The notes: a model not told the origin generated them from the letters alone. DNA of 64,000 bases from Pseudomonas sp. 7P_10.2_Bac1 (GCF_025465935.1 NZ_JANLNV010000090.1:186001-250000), one strand, 5' to 3'; numbered from the stretch's first letter, positions 16,728 to 27,047 are shown. Numbers and translations are program-made.

Positions 16728-17351
16728 TCAGTTTGTTGCGCGTACTGCCTGCATAAAGGCACGAATCTTATCGTGATCCTTGATGCCTTTGCCCTTTTCC
16801 ACTCCGCCACTGACATCCACAGCGTAAGGCTGTACCTGGGCAATGGCCTGCGCCACGTTTTCAACAGACAAGCCACCGGCCAAAATGATCGGCTTGCTTA
16901 AACCTTGAGGTATCAAAGACCAGTCAAACGCCTGCCCGGTTCCACCCGGCACGCCTTCAACGTAGGTATCGAGCAAAATCCCGCTGGCCGAGGCATACGC
17001 GTCACAGGCGGCAGCGATATCATCCCCGGCCTTGACCCTGAGGGCCTTGATGTAGGGCCGGTGATAGCCTTCGCACTGATCCGCGGTTTCATCGCCGTGA
17101 AACTGCAGCAAATCGAGCGGTACAGCCTCCAGCGTCTCATTGAGTTCACACGAACTGGCATTAACGAACAGGCCAACGGTAGTCACGAACGGCGGCAATG
17201 CCGCAATGATGGCCCGCGCCTGCGCAGCAGTTACCGCACGCGGGCTTTTGGCGTAAAACACAAAGCCAATCGCATCAGCGCCGGCGGCCACGGCGGCCAG
17301 TGCATCATCTATGCGGGTAATACCGCAGATCTTGCTGCGAACGGCTGGCAT
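16728..17351 (-). CDS. trpF: Phosphoribosylanthranilate isomerase
   Basis: The 207-residue TIM-barrel enzyme catalyses the Amadori rearrangement of phosphoribosylanthranilate in tryptophan synthesis. The catalytic Cys and Asp lie in SKICGITR and LLDTYVEG, and the phosphate site in ILAGGLSVENV and VDVSGGVEKGKGIKD. I chose the ATG giving MPAVRSKICG, which is the usual N-terminus; an open extension of 16 codons has no family support. It stands alone between truA and accD, away from other trp genes, as in other pseudomonads. Confidence 0.95.
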   Translation of the reverse strand: MPAVRSKICGITRIDDALAAVAAGADAIGFVFYAKSPRAVTAAQARAIIAALPPFVTTVGLFVNASSCELNETLEAVPLDLLQFHGDETADQCEGYHRPYIKALRVKAGDDIAAACDAYASASGILLDTYVEGVPGGTGQAFDWSLIPQGLSKPIILAGGLSVENVAQAIAQVQPYAVDVSGGVEKGKGIKDHDKIRAFMQAVRATN

Positions 17352-17414
17352 GTTAACGGCACCCCTTGGCTTAAGCGTGAAAGTGCCGGATGTTAACAAA
17401 TGCTTACCCGGGCG

Positions 17415-18269
17415 TCAGCCGTCGAGTTCGTTAAAACCGGTCAAGAAATGTGGACCAATGTAACGCTCGGGCAACGGAAACTCGTCACGGTATTCCACTT
17501 GCACCAGATACAGGCCATAAGGGTGCGCCGTCACACCGCCAGAGCGACGTTCGCGACTTTCCAGTACCTCCTTGATCCATTCAACCGGACGCTCACCGGA
17601 GCCGATGGTCATCAGTACCCCGGCGATGTTGCGCACCATGTGATGCAAAAAGGCACTGGCACGAATATCCAGCACGATCATCCGCCCATGACGCGTCACG
17701 CGCAGGTGGTGCAGTTCTTTGATCGGCGATTTGGCCTGGCATTGCCCAGCACGAAAAGCGCTGAAGTCATGGACACCCAACAGATATTGCGCCGCTTGCG
17801 CCATGCGATCGACGTCCAGCGGGCGATGGTTCCAAGTGATTTCCTGATTAAGGTGCGCGGGGCGAATCTGATCGTTGTAGATGACATAGCGATAACGCCG
17901 GGCAATCGCCTTGAAGCGCGCATGGAAATGCGCGGGCATCACCTTGGCCCACGTGACACTGATGTCGTGAGGCAAATTGATATTCGCCCCCATGACCCAC
18001 GCCTTCATTGAGCGCTCGGCCTGGGTATCGAAGTGCACAACCTGCCCGCAGGCATGCACCCCGGCGTCGGTGCGCCCAGCGCACATCAACGAAACCGGCG
18101 AGGCAGCGACTTTGGAAAGCGCATCTTCCAGGGTTTCCTGGACCGTCAGCACGCCATTGGCCTGACGTTGCCAGCCGCTATAGCGTGAGCCTTTGTATTC
18201 CACGCCCAGGGCGATTCGGGAAAAGCCTTCGGCGGCCATTTCGGCTGCCGGGTTATCTATATTTGCCAA
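17415..18269 (-). CDS. truA: tRNA pseudouridine(38-40) synthase
   Basis: The 284-residue enzyme makes pseudouridine at positions 38-40 of many tRNAs. The catalytic Asp lies in CAGRTDAGVHA, and the C-terminal half keeps the family's FLHHMVRNI segment. It is in the conserved position between fimV and trpF. The start is followed by ~15 residues of variable leader before the first family strand (IALGVEYKG), so a slightly later start is conceivable. Confidence 0.95.
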   Translation of the reverse strand: MANIDNPAAEMAAEGFSRIALGVEYKGSRYSGWQRQANGVLTVQETLEDALSKVAASPVSLMCAGRTDAGVHACGQVVHFDTQAERSMKAWVMGANINLPHDISVTWAKVMPAHFHARFKAIARRYRYVIYNDQIRPAHLNQEITWNHRPLDVDRMAQAAQYLLGVHDFSAFRAGQCQAKSPIKELHHLRVTRHGRMIVLDIRASAFLHHMVRNIAGVLMTIGSGERPVEWIKEVLESRERRSGGVTAHPYGLYLVQVEYRDEFPLPERYIGPHFLTGFNELDG

Positions 18270-18366
18270 GGAGTTACAGCCTGCTCATAAACGCAAAGGC
18301 GGCCATTATAAGGCGCACCCGCCAAGACGCCATGAATCAAATGACCGGCGCGAGCAAAATGAGCGT

Positions 18367-18435
18367 TGCAGGAGCGAGCTTGCCTCACGATCTTTTGATT
18401 TTTTTAAAAGATCGCAAGGCAAGCTCGCTCCTGCA
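18367..18435. repeat. REP-type hairpin between truA and fimV
   Basis: TGCAGGAGCGAGCTTGCCT and its near-perfect reverse complement flank an inner stem CGATCTTTT/AAAAGATCG. The GGAGCGAGCTTGC core is the Pseudomonas REP consensus. It lies 9 bases from the end of fimV and probably forms its transcript end. Confidence 0.85.
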
Positions 18436-18443
18436 GGGAGGGA

Positions 18444-20900
18444 TCAGGCCAGACGGGACAGCAGTTCGATGGCCTCGGCCTGCTGCTCAGGGCTGCCCTC
18501 ACCCATGACCTCCGTGAGGATGTCGCGCGCGCCTTCGTCGTCGCCCATGTCGATATAAGCCTGCGCCAGATCAAGTTTGGTCGCAGCTTCGTCGGCACCC
18601 GACAGGAAGTCGAACTCGGGTTCTTCATCTGCTCCTGCAACCGTCTGGGCAAACGGCTCGGCCATGGCAGGCTCTTCCAGACTCTGGGACAAACGCTGCA
18701 GTTCAGCATTAACTTTGTCCAACTCTATCGAGAAGCTGTCGGGCGCTTCCGGCGCTTCCGGCGCTTGCGGTACAACTGGCGCTTCTTCTGCCAGCGACAA
18801 ATCGAAGTCATCCGGCAGGTCGAGGTCAAAGTCAGTGGGTTTATCCAACGCCGATTGCGTTTCAGCCTGCTGCTTGAGCACCGCATCGAAACTCTGCTCG
18901 TGCTCAGAGGCCAGTTTGGCGGCGCTCTGATCAGGTGACAGCTGAGTCGGCGAAGCGGCCTCAAGATCATCCAGGCTCAGGTCAAAGTCGTGATCAAACT
19001 CTTCATCCGGCGGCGTCACCACGGGCGTCGGTTTGAGTTGCGGCTCAGGCTCGACCACACGATCGTCGCGCATCATCTCCCTGACGAAATCAGCCTGGAA
19101 TTGCGAAGCAACCGCTGCGGCGACGATGCCGGCAGCCACTGCCGCCATGGCGGGATAGCGAAGTTTGAGCTGCGCCACTTCAGCGTAGTTTTTACCATTG
19201 GCTACCAACTGGCGCTCTTGAGCGATAAAGGCTTCACGCTCACCCAACTCGCCATACACCTGCATCAGCTTCAAACGCAGGTCGCTGCGCTGTGGCGCGT
19301 GACTGACCGCGCCTTCAAGCAGACCGGCAGCTTCGTGAAACTGCTGCTGTTGGATCAAGCGCTCAGCTTCAACCAGCACTTCAGCGCCGGAGATGTCCGG
19401 CGCCGCAACGGGCGCAACCACAGGTGTAGGTGCAGGAGCCGGTGCAGGCGGCACGGGGGATGGTGTCGGGGCAGCGTCCAGCTTCACGCTCGGCGGTGGA
19501 ACCTCAATGCCCTCGAAGCTGCTCTGCGGCAGGTCGAAGTCTGCCGCAAAGTCAGGTTCTTCTTCTTCGAGTGCCCGCGCCATACGTGCATGACGCTCAG
19601 CCGCTTGCTGAGCCTTGCGCCGACGAACCAGAAGGAGCAACAAGAGCAGCAGCAACAAGACCGCTGCGCCGCCTGCCGCCACCGTCAGAAGCGGGCTGGC
19701 GAGCAGGTCCTGGAGCTTGCGTTCGTCGCTGGGGGTAGCGCCCTGCGGTGCGGGCGCCACGGCTGTCGCCGCCGCGCCTTCGGTTGCCGGTGCAATATCG
19801 TCTTCCGGAGTATCGGCCGCCTCACCGACCAGATGGGCAGGCAGTGCAGCCCCCGCATCAAGCGGCGTGGCCGCCTCACCTTGCAGCTTGGCCAATTGGT
19901 TGTTTTTAAGCTCGATCAGGCGTTGCAGCTTGTCGACCTGGCTTTGCAGGTCTTTTACCCGACTTTGCAACTCGGCACTTTCACGACGGCTGGTGTCCAG
20001 GCTTTCCTGGGTCATGGCCAGCTTGTCATTGATATTCTTGGCGTCCCCGCCGGCGCCCTTACCCGCCTGCCCTGCCACAAGGCTCAAACCATCTTTGGTC
20101 TGGGTCTTGGCCACAGGTGTTGCCTGCGGGGTGCGGGCAGTGGCGTCCAGTTGCTGCGCTCGAGGCGCCGTACGCCGACCACTGCGCCAGTCCGCATTCT
20201 GCGACGCCACTTCGGCGACCGCCTTGGACTGAGACAACTCCACGCTTTGCGCTGCATTCGGTAAACGCAGCACCTGTCCGGTTTTGAGTCGGTTGATGTT
20301 GCCACCAATAAAGGCATCCGGATTGAGCGCCTGAATCGCCAACATGGTTTGTTGAACCGAGCCGCCGTTACGCGCCTTAGCGGCAATTTCCCACAACGTG
20401 TCTCGAGACGAGGTGGTGTATTGCCCCGCCTCTGCGCCTGGCGCAGCGGCAGCAGTCGCCACTGATGTGGCCGCAGCTGCCGCGGCGGTTTGTGGCGAGT
20501 ACTTGGCCGGGTCCAGCAACACACTGTAGTCGCGCATCAAGCGGCCGTTCGGCCACATGACTTGCACCAGAAATTTTACAAAGGGTTCAGACAACGGCTG
20601 GCTGGAAGTCACTCGCAGCACACTCTTGCCATTGGCATTGATCACCGGGGTAAAGCGCAGGTCATTCAGATAGTCCGGGCGCGGAACCCCGGCCTTGCTG
20701 AATTCATCTGCCGGGGCCAGACTCGGCACCACTTCGGCGGCGTTCAGGTCCTTGACGTCCAACAACTCGATCTCAGCCAGCAGCGGCTGGTTCTGCGCCG
20801 ACTTCAGGGTCAGCTCGCCGAGCCCAAGCGCCTGTGCCATACCGGATGACAGCGCCGAAGCGGCGGCTATTGCTAACACTAATTTGCGAACCTGAACCAT
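18444..20900 (-). CDS. fimV: FimV-type LysM/TPR polar hub protein
   Basis: The 818-residue protein has a signal peptide, an N-terminal FimV domain, a LysM peptidoglycan-binding domain (about residues 160-215, TLWEIAAKA to LRLPN), a coiled coil (about 295-345), one membrane segment of ten consecutive leucines (about 415), a long acidic cytoplasmic region rich in FDLDLPDDFDLSL-like repeats, and the C-terminal TPR FimV motif (LDLAQAYIDMGDDEGARDIL). In P. aeruginosa FimV organises type IV pilus and twitching regulators at the pole and raises cAMP. It is ~100 residues shorter than PAO1 FimV, in the variable acidic region. Confidence 0.94.
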   Translation of the reverse strand: MVQVRKLVLAIAAASALSSGMAQALGLGELTLKSAQNQPLLAEIELLDVKDLNAAEVVPSLAPADEFSKAGVPRPDYLNDLRFTPVINANGKSVLRVTSSQPLSEPFVKFLVQVMWPNGRLMRDYSVLLDPAKYSPQTAAAAAATSVATAAAAPGAEAGQYTTSSRDTLWEIAAKARNGGSVQQTMLAIQALNPDAFIGGNINRLKTGQVLRLPNAAQSVELSQSKAVAEVASQNADWRSGRRTAPRAQQLDATARTPQATPVAKTQTKDGLSLVAGQAGKGAGGDAKNINDKLAMTQESLDTSRRESAELQSRVKDLQSQVDKLQRLIELKNNQLAKLQGEAATPLDAGAALPAHLVGEAADTPEDDIAPATEGAAATAVAPAPQGATPSDERKLQDLLASPLLTVAAGGAAVLLLLLLLLLLVRRRKAQQAAERHARMARALEEEEPDFAADFDLPQSSFEGIEVPPPSVKLDAAPTPSPVPPAPAPAPTPVVAPVAAPDISGAEVLVEAERLIQQQQFHEAAGLLEGAVSHAPQRSDLRLKLMQVYGELGEREAFIAQERQLVANGKNYAEVAQLKLRYPAMAAVAAGIVAAAVASQFQADFVREMMRDDRVVEPEPQLKPTPVVTPPDEEFDHDFDLSLDDLEAASPTQLSPDQSAAKLASEHEQSFDAVLKQQAETQSALDKPTDFDLDLPDDFDLSLAEEAPVVPQAPEAPEAPDSFSIELDKVNAELQRLSQSLEEPAMAEPFAQTVAGADEEPEFDFLSGADEAATKLDLAQAYIDMGDDEGARDILTEVMGEGSPEQQAEAIELLSRLA

Positions 20901-21082
20901 AGCCTCTTCCTTATTGGTACAGGCCTCGTCCTACGGGACCTGTAAGCTGCTGCCTGACGACGCTTGCGCGGCTGTAATCTACCCGCGTACTGCCTCATTG
21001 AATCTGTAAGCCCTGACAGCAGCCTGACTGCGACACAGGCTCTGAAGTCCTGCTAAAAAGCGACGCCAAGTATCTTTTACAG

Positions 21083-22087
21083 TTAGCCTTTTATCAACAA
21101 CTCAGCCAGTTGCACGGCATTCAATGCAGCACCTTTGCGTACGTTATCTGACGTCAGCCACAGATTAAGTTCACTGCTGTCGTCAACACCGTGGCGAACG
21201 CGACCGACATACACTACATCCTGGCCAACTGCATCGCCCACCGCAGTCGGGTAATCGTCAGCATCAACCAGCTCGACCCCCTCAGCTCCCTCAAGGGCTG
21301 CATTCACCGCCGCCAGGTCAACCGGCGCAGCCAGCTGAAGCGACACACTATAGCTATCGCCAAAAAACACCGGAGCTTGAATGCACGTCACTGCAACTTT
21401 CAGATCCGGTTTCCCCAGTACAGCACGCAATTGGGTGACCAGCTGTTTTTCCAGCGGTACATGCCCCTGCGCGTCTGGCTTGCCGACCTGGGCCAGCAGG
21501 TTGAATGCCATCTGCCGGTCAAAGAATTGGGTTTCCAGCGGGTGCATATTCAGCAACGAGGTGGTTTGACGGGCCAGTTCAGACACAGCCTCGCGCCCCT
21601 GAGCTGATACCGCAAGGCACGCGGTGACCGTAACGCGCTGCAGGTCAAGTACCTCACGCAAAGGCGCCAACACCACCGCCAGAGCGGTAGCCGATGGGCT
21701 TGGGCTGCTGACCTGAAACGGTTGCTCCAGGCCATCCAGGATCTGCGCATTGCACTCGGGCACCACCAACGGGGCTTGATCGCCGGGCAATGCACCCGAC
21801 AAGTCGATCACACTGCAACCGGCTGCACGAGCCTTGGCGGCGAAGCTCAGGGTCACCGCCGGGCCGGCAGCAAAAAAGACCAGGCGGGCTTTGCTGAAGT
21901 CGAATTCGTCGACCTCACGCACTCTGACGTTTTTCCCTCGAAAGGGCACCGAACTGCCGGCCGATTCGACACTGGCCAGCAGATGCAGGTTGGCGACCGG
22001 GAAGTCGCGCTCCTCAAGTATCTGCACCAGTGTTTCGCCGACAGTGCCGGTGGCGCCGACGACGGCGATATCAAAGGACTGGTTCAT
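21083..22087 (-). CDS. usg: Usg-1-like paralogue of aspartate-semialdehyde dehydrogenase
   Basis: The 334-residue protein has the N-terminal NAD(P) fold of aspartate-semialdehyde dehydrogenases (IAVVGATGTVGETL) and the C-terminal dimerisation domain. In catalytic members the active-site Cys sits in a GGNCT/PNCS motif, as in the asd gene 5 kb away. Here the matching segment reads VSSPSPSATAL, with no Cys, so the protein should not be a dehydrogenase; E. coli Usg is a similar paralogue of unknown function. In related genomes usg lies directly after asd; here a toxin-like gene separates them. Confidence 0.88.
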   Translation of the reverse strand: MNQSFDIAVVGATGTVGETLVQILEERDFPVANLHLLASVESAGSSVPFRGKNVRVREVDEFDFSKARLVFFAAGPAVTLSFAAKARAAGCSVIDLSGALPGDQAPLVVPECNAQILDGLEQPFQVSSPSPSATALAVVLAPLREVLDLQRVTVTACLAVSAQGREAVSELARQTTSLLNMHPLETQFFDRQMAFNLLAQVGKPDAQGHVPLEKQLVTQLRAVLGKPDLKVAVTCIQAPVFFGDSYSVSLQLAAPVDLAAVNAALEGAEGVELVDADDYPTAVGDAVGQDVVYVGRVRHGVDDSSELNLWLTSDNVRKGAALNAVQLAELLIKG

Positions 22088-22212
22088 TGATCTACCTCAG
22101 GCGAAACGTGGGGAGGCGCACTTTAACTGCCCGGCGCAAGCCAGGCAATTAAAGCGATAGCGGTGTGACGCCATCACCTTACAACTGCGTGGCAGTCGAA
22201 TGCTGCCTTGTA

Positions 22213-25200
22213 TTAATGATTATCAAGGGGCAAAAACCAGCGCTTAACAAGCTCGCTGCCGATCACACCGTAATAAACATTGACCGTGGCCTGGGGGCTA
22301 TTCGATTTGTTGAGCAGCGAGTAATAGCTTTCTCTACGTTGGGATTTGAGCTTCAAATGGGCCACGCCGTAGTTTTCCTTAGGCGTATCCGCTGCAGCAT
22401 AGTGAATGTGGGCATACCAGATCGGGAAACCATTCTTGTCATTGATCGCGTATTCCTGAATGAAGTCCTTACGCTCGCCGGCCAGTTTTATCCGTTTGCC
22501 CAACCCTGCAATCTGTACACGGTCCTGATCAAGCAGGTACTGAAGGTTGCCGTGAGTGGGCGGTAATTCAAGGCTTAACTGGATGCGTAGCTCTTTACCT
22601 TTATCGGCCAGACGCGCGGCCCCATTGCGCAGGCCATCGACCAAATTCAGATCTGACTGCATAACTGCGTCCAGAATTTGAGCATCGATGGCTTTGCTGA
22701 GCTCTGTTGCCAAGTGATTGAGGCGATCTGCCTCATATTGAAGAACTTCTTCGACTTCCTGCGGGTATCGGGAAGTTTTTTTATATTCCTCTGCCCTGCG
22801 CAGATTCATGTCGAGGTCGGCGTAGCGTTTGCGAGCCTCACCCTTGAGGATATTGAGTGGCCGCGTGGCGGAGGGAGCCTTAGGCGCAGCTACTTTTATT
22901 TCGTCCCATACTTCACCGTGCTCTGAATAAGTACCAAGTAGTTGATCATTTTCTTCAGAGCGAACTTCGACTACCTCAATGGGCCACTCCCCTCCTGCGG
23001 GTATCAGCTTGCCAATCAACCGTCCGCTATTGCGGGTTTTAATAATTCGTTTGGGGGTATTCGATGGAGGTGCACGGTGGGGTTTGAGCGGCAATTTCGC
23101 CCCCTTGCCACTTGGCTTAATCTCGGCAGCCATTTTTGTTATGACGTCTTGGTAAAGGCCATCCAGCATTGTGACGATTTTGTTGAAGAAGACGCTATCC
23201 AATTCATCCGCACTGATAATACCCAGGCCTCGCAAGGCATCCAGAGATTGAGCATAGGAATCGACAAGGCTACTCAATACTTCCAGGCTTTCGCCGCTGC
23301 CGAAATCAAACGTATTGAGCTCCGCATGGGTACTGATAAGTTTTCTCACCGGCGTGACGAGGGCCTCCAGAGTTTCTACCAACGCGGTATTAAGGTGCCA
23401 CTCTTTAACACTGGGTTTTATCAACCAGTTCAAATATGAATTTTTAATGGGAATATCAAAAAAATCCACGTTTGCCTTTTCAAGACTCACGTTTTCGAGA
23501 GAATTTTCATAGCGCTGCATGCCCGCCTCATCCAGACGGTCCAAAAAACGAGTTCGAAGTTCAAGCGTGGCAAGCATCTTTTCATAGATTTCTATATAGG
23601 CCTTCATGATCTGATCAGACCGTAGATTGCCAGAGCTGCCCGGCAACTCAAATATTCTATTGGGAACCCCCTTCAAGTCATGATCATAAATGACCATAAG
23701 ATGATTACACTCAGTGGCCAGCGCCAATATACGGCCATCAATATCGTATTTCTTTACATCGGGAAAAAGGTTCTTGAACTCATCGAGATTCGCCAGCAAC
23801 AGCAGGTATGAGTCGATCATCTGCTGAGTGGCACTTTCGGCTTTACGGCGATACACACTGCGTTGTTCTTCGGTAAAACGCGGATCTTTTTCAGCGCGCT
23901 CCATCACGGATATCGAGATCTGGAATGCTGCGTTCATCTTCGGCGTTTCATCGTTTAGCCTTATCCACTGGGCTAGCATCTCCTCTCTTCGCGCTTCTTT
24001 TTCTTGGCGCAAAGCCTGCAATCGGGCCTTCGGCATACCGCCAGACAAGCGCAGCCGCAAATCCAGTGACCAGCGCCCGTCCCCACTGGACTTCAAATAG
24101 GGGCCCAAATGATTGCTGTCTGCAGGGTCAACAATCACGACGCCTTCGGACAACACACTGATCTCATATAACGCGCCATCAACCAAGGCATGCCATTTAT
24201 TGTTAATCACATACAGCCCCTTACGCGGGACATCGGCACTTGGGTTGTGCAAGACAGGCAGCGGCATTTGAGCGGGCTTATTGACCTGGAAACGCGACAG
24301 CAACTTTCTTTGACTGGGCGTTAACCAATTTTGGGAACTGGCAAAACTGAAGTCCAGAGGCGAGCTCTGTGTATCGGGCAACTCGCCTGGAAATGCAACA
24401 GCGCCCGCGCTCACTTGCGCAGACGGCAGCTCCGGCCACCGCTCAGCACTGCGCGCAGGCGCCCGAGGTTTCACCACCTGCTGCCGGACCCCAGAGGCCA
24501 ACGATGGGCGCGCAGGAACCGACGCAGAGGGTGGCAACAACACCATGACCAGATTAAGCAGTAGATCGACCAAGGCGAGCTCGCGAGTGATTGGATCTTC
24601 ACTGTTGAGTGCCGGGATATCCTTGATGGCTGCCAGCAACATGACCGATAACCCAACAGTGAGCAGAGTAGGCACACTCAAAAAAGGCAACAGCACGAGG
24701 TTGAAAATCAGATTGGTTCGTTCACGCAACACACCCCAGCGACTCTCGGTGTTGGATACAGAGTCACTTTCGGCCTGACTCACCAGCGCACTGGCATTAC
24801 TGTTATACAGAAACTGCAATAACTTGCCGTTATGCAAATATTGCAACAACTCGTCGCTGACACCATCGACGGACAGCGTGGCAGGCAGCGGCACGTCTAT
24901 AGGCGCGAACTCGCTGCCCAGCCCAAACCGCACGTAATGGGGCTCCTGAAAGCCGCCATTGTCGTATATCGGGCGAGCGGCATTGTTCAGCCAGACCAGG
25001 ACACTGGTTTGCAGCTCTCCCGGCCGGGCAATAGCCTCCAGAAGTGCGGCACGCGTGGGAAACTCATGCAGCGATTGATGATAGAACGGCCGGTATAACA
25101 GGTGCGGGCCGACACTCATATCAGCCTGTTCAATGATGAACATATTGTTGACTACATCCGGGTCTGCCCCAGGCTTGCGTACCATTGCCAGATGCCGAAT

Positions 25201-26883
25201 AACCACCGGTGCACCATCGACCTGACGGTCGACAGTATTGCTCTGCATCAAGGCCGCTACGTAGCGCGCCCCCCGAGGGGTGAGGCCGTTTTCTTTCTTG
25301 AGACTGAGTTCCAGCGCCTGCAAGGGCAAATACGCGCCGATTTGGTCAGCGAACAGTTGCTCACGCATGCGCACATCACTCGTCGCGCCCAACAGTAAAC
25401 TCTTGAGTCTCTCTGGATATACCTTGCCAATGTCCGCCCGTTCAATCAGTCCATTGCTGCTGATGATGTAAAAGGGCGTCAGCCAAACAGGCAATGCCAT
25501 GCCGTGTAAATGCGTCAGACTCAACACTCCCTGTGGCCGCCCCACCAGATTTTTGAGTGCAAGATCGGTCAGGCTCATGACCACCTTTTCGGTAACGGGG
25601 ATCGCATTGGGAAAACCAGCTGCGGAAAAGAATGTCAACTCTATGTGGTCAGGGTTAAACGCCTCGACAGGGACATGACGGGAAGAATCAGGCTCCAGCC
25701 GCTGCTGGTCCAGCTGCATTTGCTGCGACAAGACATCGGCAGCAAATGAGCGAATATCGGCAATACCGCTCAGGAAGGTTCGGCCTTGGCTGCTTTTCTT
25801 GGCCCGAGCCAAGGCCAAGCTGTAGTGGCGGTACTGGGCCTTTTCGGCGGCAGATGCCTGCCTCAACCAATCAGGTAAGTGAGCCTTGAAATCCCTGACC
25901 TCGGGGGCATCCTTCGCAGACACGGTGAGCATGTACTGCGCAGGGTCACTGAGGGCAAGACACACCGTTTGCAATGCCTCAACTCCAACACGCGAAGGCA
26001 ATTCCAGTGCGCCGAGGTGCTCCAGTTGCCTGCCCAGTATGATCGCGGATTGAGCGTCGAAGACATTGCCCTCGAGTTCGTAACGCTTGATACGGATTTC
26101 ATCAGCCAAATAGGCTGATCCCATGCGCTGCCCACCGTATTCAATGAGCGCGTCGACGGTGGGAAAAGGCTTGATCGTGCCATTGGGTTCACATATTAGA
26201 ACTTGATTGGCACGCACCAGCACGATGGATGAAGACAGCCGGGCACTTTTGAGTTGTTCACCCATGAGGGTGGATTCCAGGCAATAAACCTGTGTGCAGT
26301 CTTCACCGTATTGGATTATTCGCCCTTCCCGTTCAGGGCATAGAATCACTTGGTTCACGGTTTCACGAGCCAAGTCACTCAGACCTTCTTGACGGATCAA
26401 AGCAATGCTCAGTGCATCCTTGAGCACATCGCTGAACCAGCGCCAGCGGCTGACACCCGTATCTGCCTGGCCGGACCAATATTCAGCCAGCGCATCTTGA
26501 AAGCCGATAGGCACTGTCCAGGTCAAGTCCCTTACCAGGGTCTCTATGACCTTCATATCAATCAGATCAGGCTGCAGCCAATTAGGCGCCTCATCGCATA
26601 GATAATAGGGCTGACCATCGATCATCTCGACATTCAATGCATTGCCGTTGGCCAGATAATCCATAACCCGTGCCACAAACGGCTGCAATCCCCAGCCACC
26701 GCCCGCCACGGGCACGGCCAGCCGGGTACGCGACAAGTCAATTTCAAGGGTGGGGTATTTTTGTGATAACGCCGCAGCAAGCAGTTGCCGGGTGACACCT
26801 TCCAAGGTCGGACGACCGGCAAACTGTGCCCTGACAGCATTTACCGTTGAAGCGGATGTGAGAGACGGGGTGGGAGTTGACAT
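22213..26883 (-). CDS. Very large dermonecrotic-toxin-like protein (DUF6543-type)
   Basis: This 1556-residue protein resembles the large Pseudomonas proteins annotated with a dermonecrotic toxin N-terminal domain. There is no signal peptide. Residues 1-700 are a mixed alpha/beta region. Two strongly hydrophobic stretches at about 720-755 (LIFNLVLLPFLSVPTLLTVG) and 770-790 (LVDLLLNLVMVLLP) could insert in a membrane, as in translocating toxins. A Pro/Ala-rich linker, a long helical region (about 1000-1380) and a C-terminal YAHIHYAAADTPKENYG segment shared by such proteins follow. The DNA is less G+C rich than its neighbours and lies between asd and usg, which are adjacent in other pseudomonads, so it was probably acquired. 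No secretion or immunity gene is beside it; the target activity is unknown. Confidence 0.75.
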   Translation of the reverse strand: MSTPTPSLTSASTVNAVRAQFAGRPTLEGVTRQLLAAALSQKYPTLEIDLSRTRLAVPVAGGGWGLQPFVARVMDYLANGNALNVEMIDGQPYYLCDEAPNWLQPDLIDMKVIETLVRDLTWTVPIGFQDALAEYWSGQADTGVSRWRWFSDVLKDALSIALIRQEGLSDLARETVNQVILCPEREGRIIQYGEDCTQVYCLESTLMGEQLKSARLSSSIVLVRANQVLICEPNGTIKPFPTVDALIEYGGQRMGSAYLADEIRIKRYELEGNVFDAQSAIILGRQLEHLGALELPSRVGVEALQTVCLALSDPAQYMLTVSAKDAPEVRDFKAHLPDWLRQASAAEKAQYRHYSLALARAKKSSQGRTFLSGIADIRSFAADVLSQQMQLDQQRLEPDSSRHVPVEAFNPDHIELTFFSAAGFPNAIPVTEKVVMSLTDLALKNLVGRPQGVLSLTHLHGMALPVWLTPFYIISSNGLIERADIGKVYPERLKSLLLGATSDVRMREQLFADQIGAYLPLQALELSLKKENGLTPRGARYVAALMQSNTVDRQVDGAPVVIRHLAMVRKPGADPDVVNNMFIIEQADMSVGPHLLYRPFYHQSLHEFPTRAALLEAIARPGELQTSVLVWLNNAARPIYDNGGFQEPHYVRFGLGSEFAPIDVPLPATLSVDGVSDELLQYLHNGKLLQFLYNSNASALVSQAESDSVSNTESRWGVLRERTNLIFNLVLLPFLSVPTLLTVGLSVMLLAAIKDIPALNSEDPITRELALVDLLLNLVMVLLPPSASVPARPSLASGVRQQVVKPRAPARSAERWPELPSAQVSAGAVAFPGELPDTQSSPLDFSFASSQNWLTPSQRKLLSRFQVNKPAQMPLPVLHNPSADVPRKGLYVINNKWHALVDGALYEISVLSEGVVIVDPADSNHLGPYLKSSGDGRWSLDLRLRLSGGMPKARLQALRQEKEARREEMLAQWIRLNDETPKMNAAFQISISVMERAEKDPRFTEEQRSVYRRKAESATQQMIDSYLLLLANLDEFKNLFPDVKKYDIDGRILALATECNHLMVIYDHDLKGVPNRIFELPGSSGNLRSDQIMKAYIEIYEKMLATLELRTRFLDRLDEAGMQRYENSLENVSLEKANVDFFDIPIKNSYLNWLIKPSVKEWHLNTALVETLEALVTPVRKLISTHAELNTFDFGSGESLEVLSSLVDSYAQSLDALRGLGIISADELDSVFFNKIVTMLDGLYQDVITKMAAEIKPSGKGAKLPLKPHRAPPSNTPKRIIKTRNSGRLIGKLIPAGGEWPIEVVEVRSEENDQLLGTYSEHGEVWDEIKVAAPKAPSATRPLNILKGEARKRYADLDMNLRRAEEYKKTSRYPQEVEEVLQYEADRLNHLATELSKAIDAQILDAVMQSDLNLVDGLRNGAARLADKGKELRIQLSLELPPTHGNLQYLLDQDRVQIAGLGKRIKLAGERKDFIQEYAINDKNGFPIWYAHIHYAAADTPKENYGVAHLKLKSQRRESYYSLLNKSNSPQATVNVYYGVIGSELVKRWFLPLDNH

Positions 26884-27010
26884 ACAAAGTCCTCGTTAAA
26901 TGGTGATCAATCGTGTAACCGATCACGCATTTACGCCCGGACGCTGCAAGGCAAGGTGTTAGATGGATATATCCGCCGCGGCATAGCTGAGACAGCATTT
27001 AAAACGCACA

Positions 27011-27047
27011 AAAAAACCGTGCTTCTTTGTACAAAGCACGGTTTTTT
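27011..27047. terminator. Bidirectional rho-independent terminator after asd
   Basis: AAAAAACCGTGCTT pairs exactly with AAGCACGGTTTTTT around a short loop, with a run of A before and of T after. It lies 16 bases past the asd stop and shields the toxin-like gene from asd transcription. Confidence 0.92.

Noticed and set aside
22088..22212. An immunity gene for the toxin-like protein in the flanking gap
   Set aside because: The gap is 125 bases with no frame; the gap on the other side holds only a terminator.
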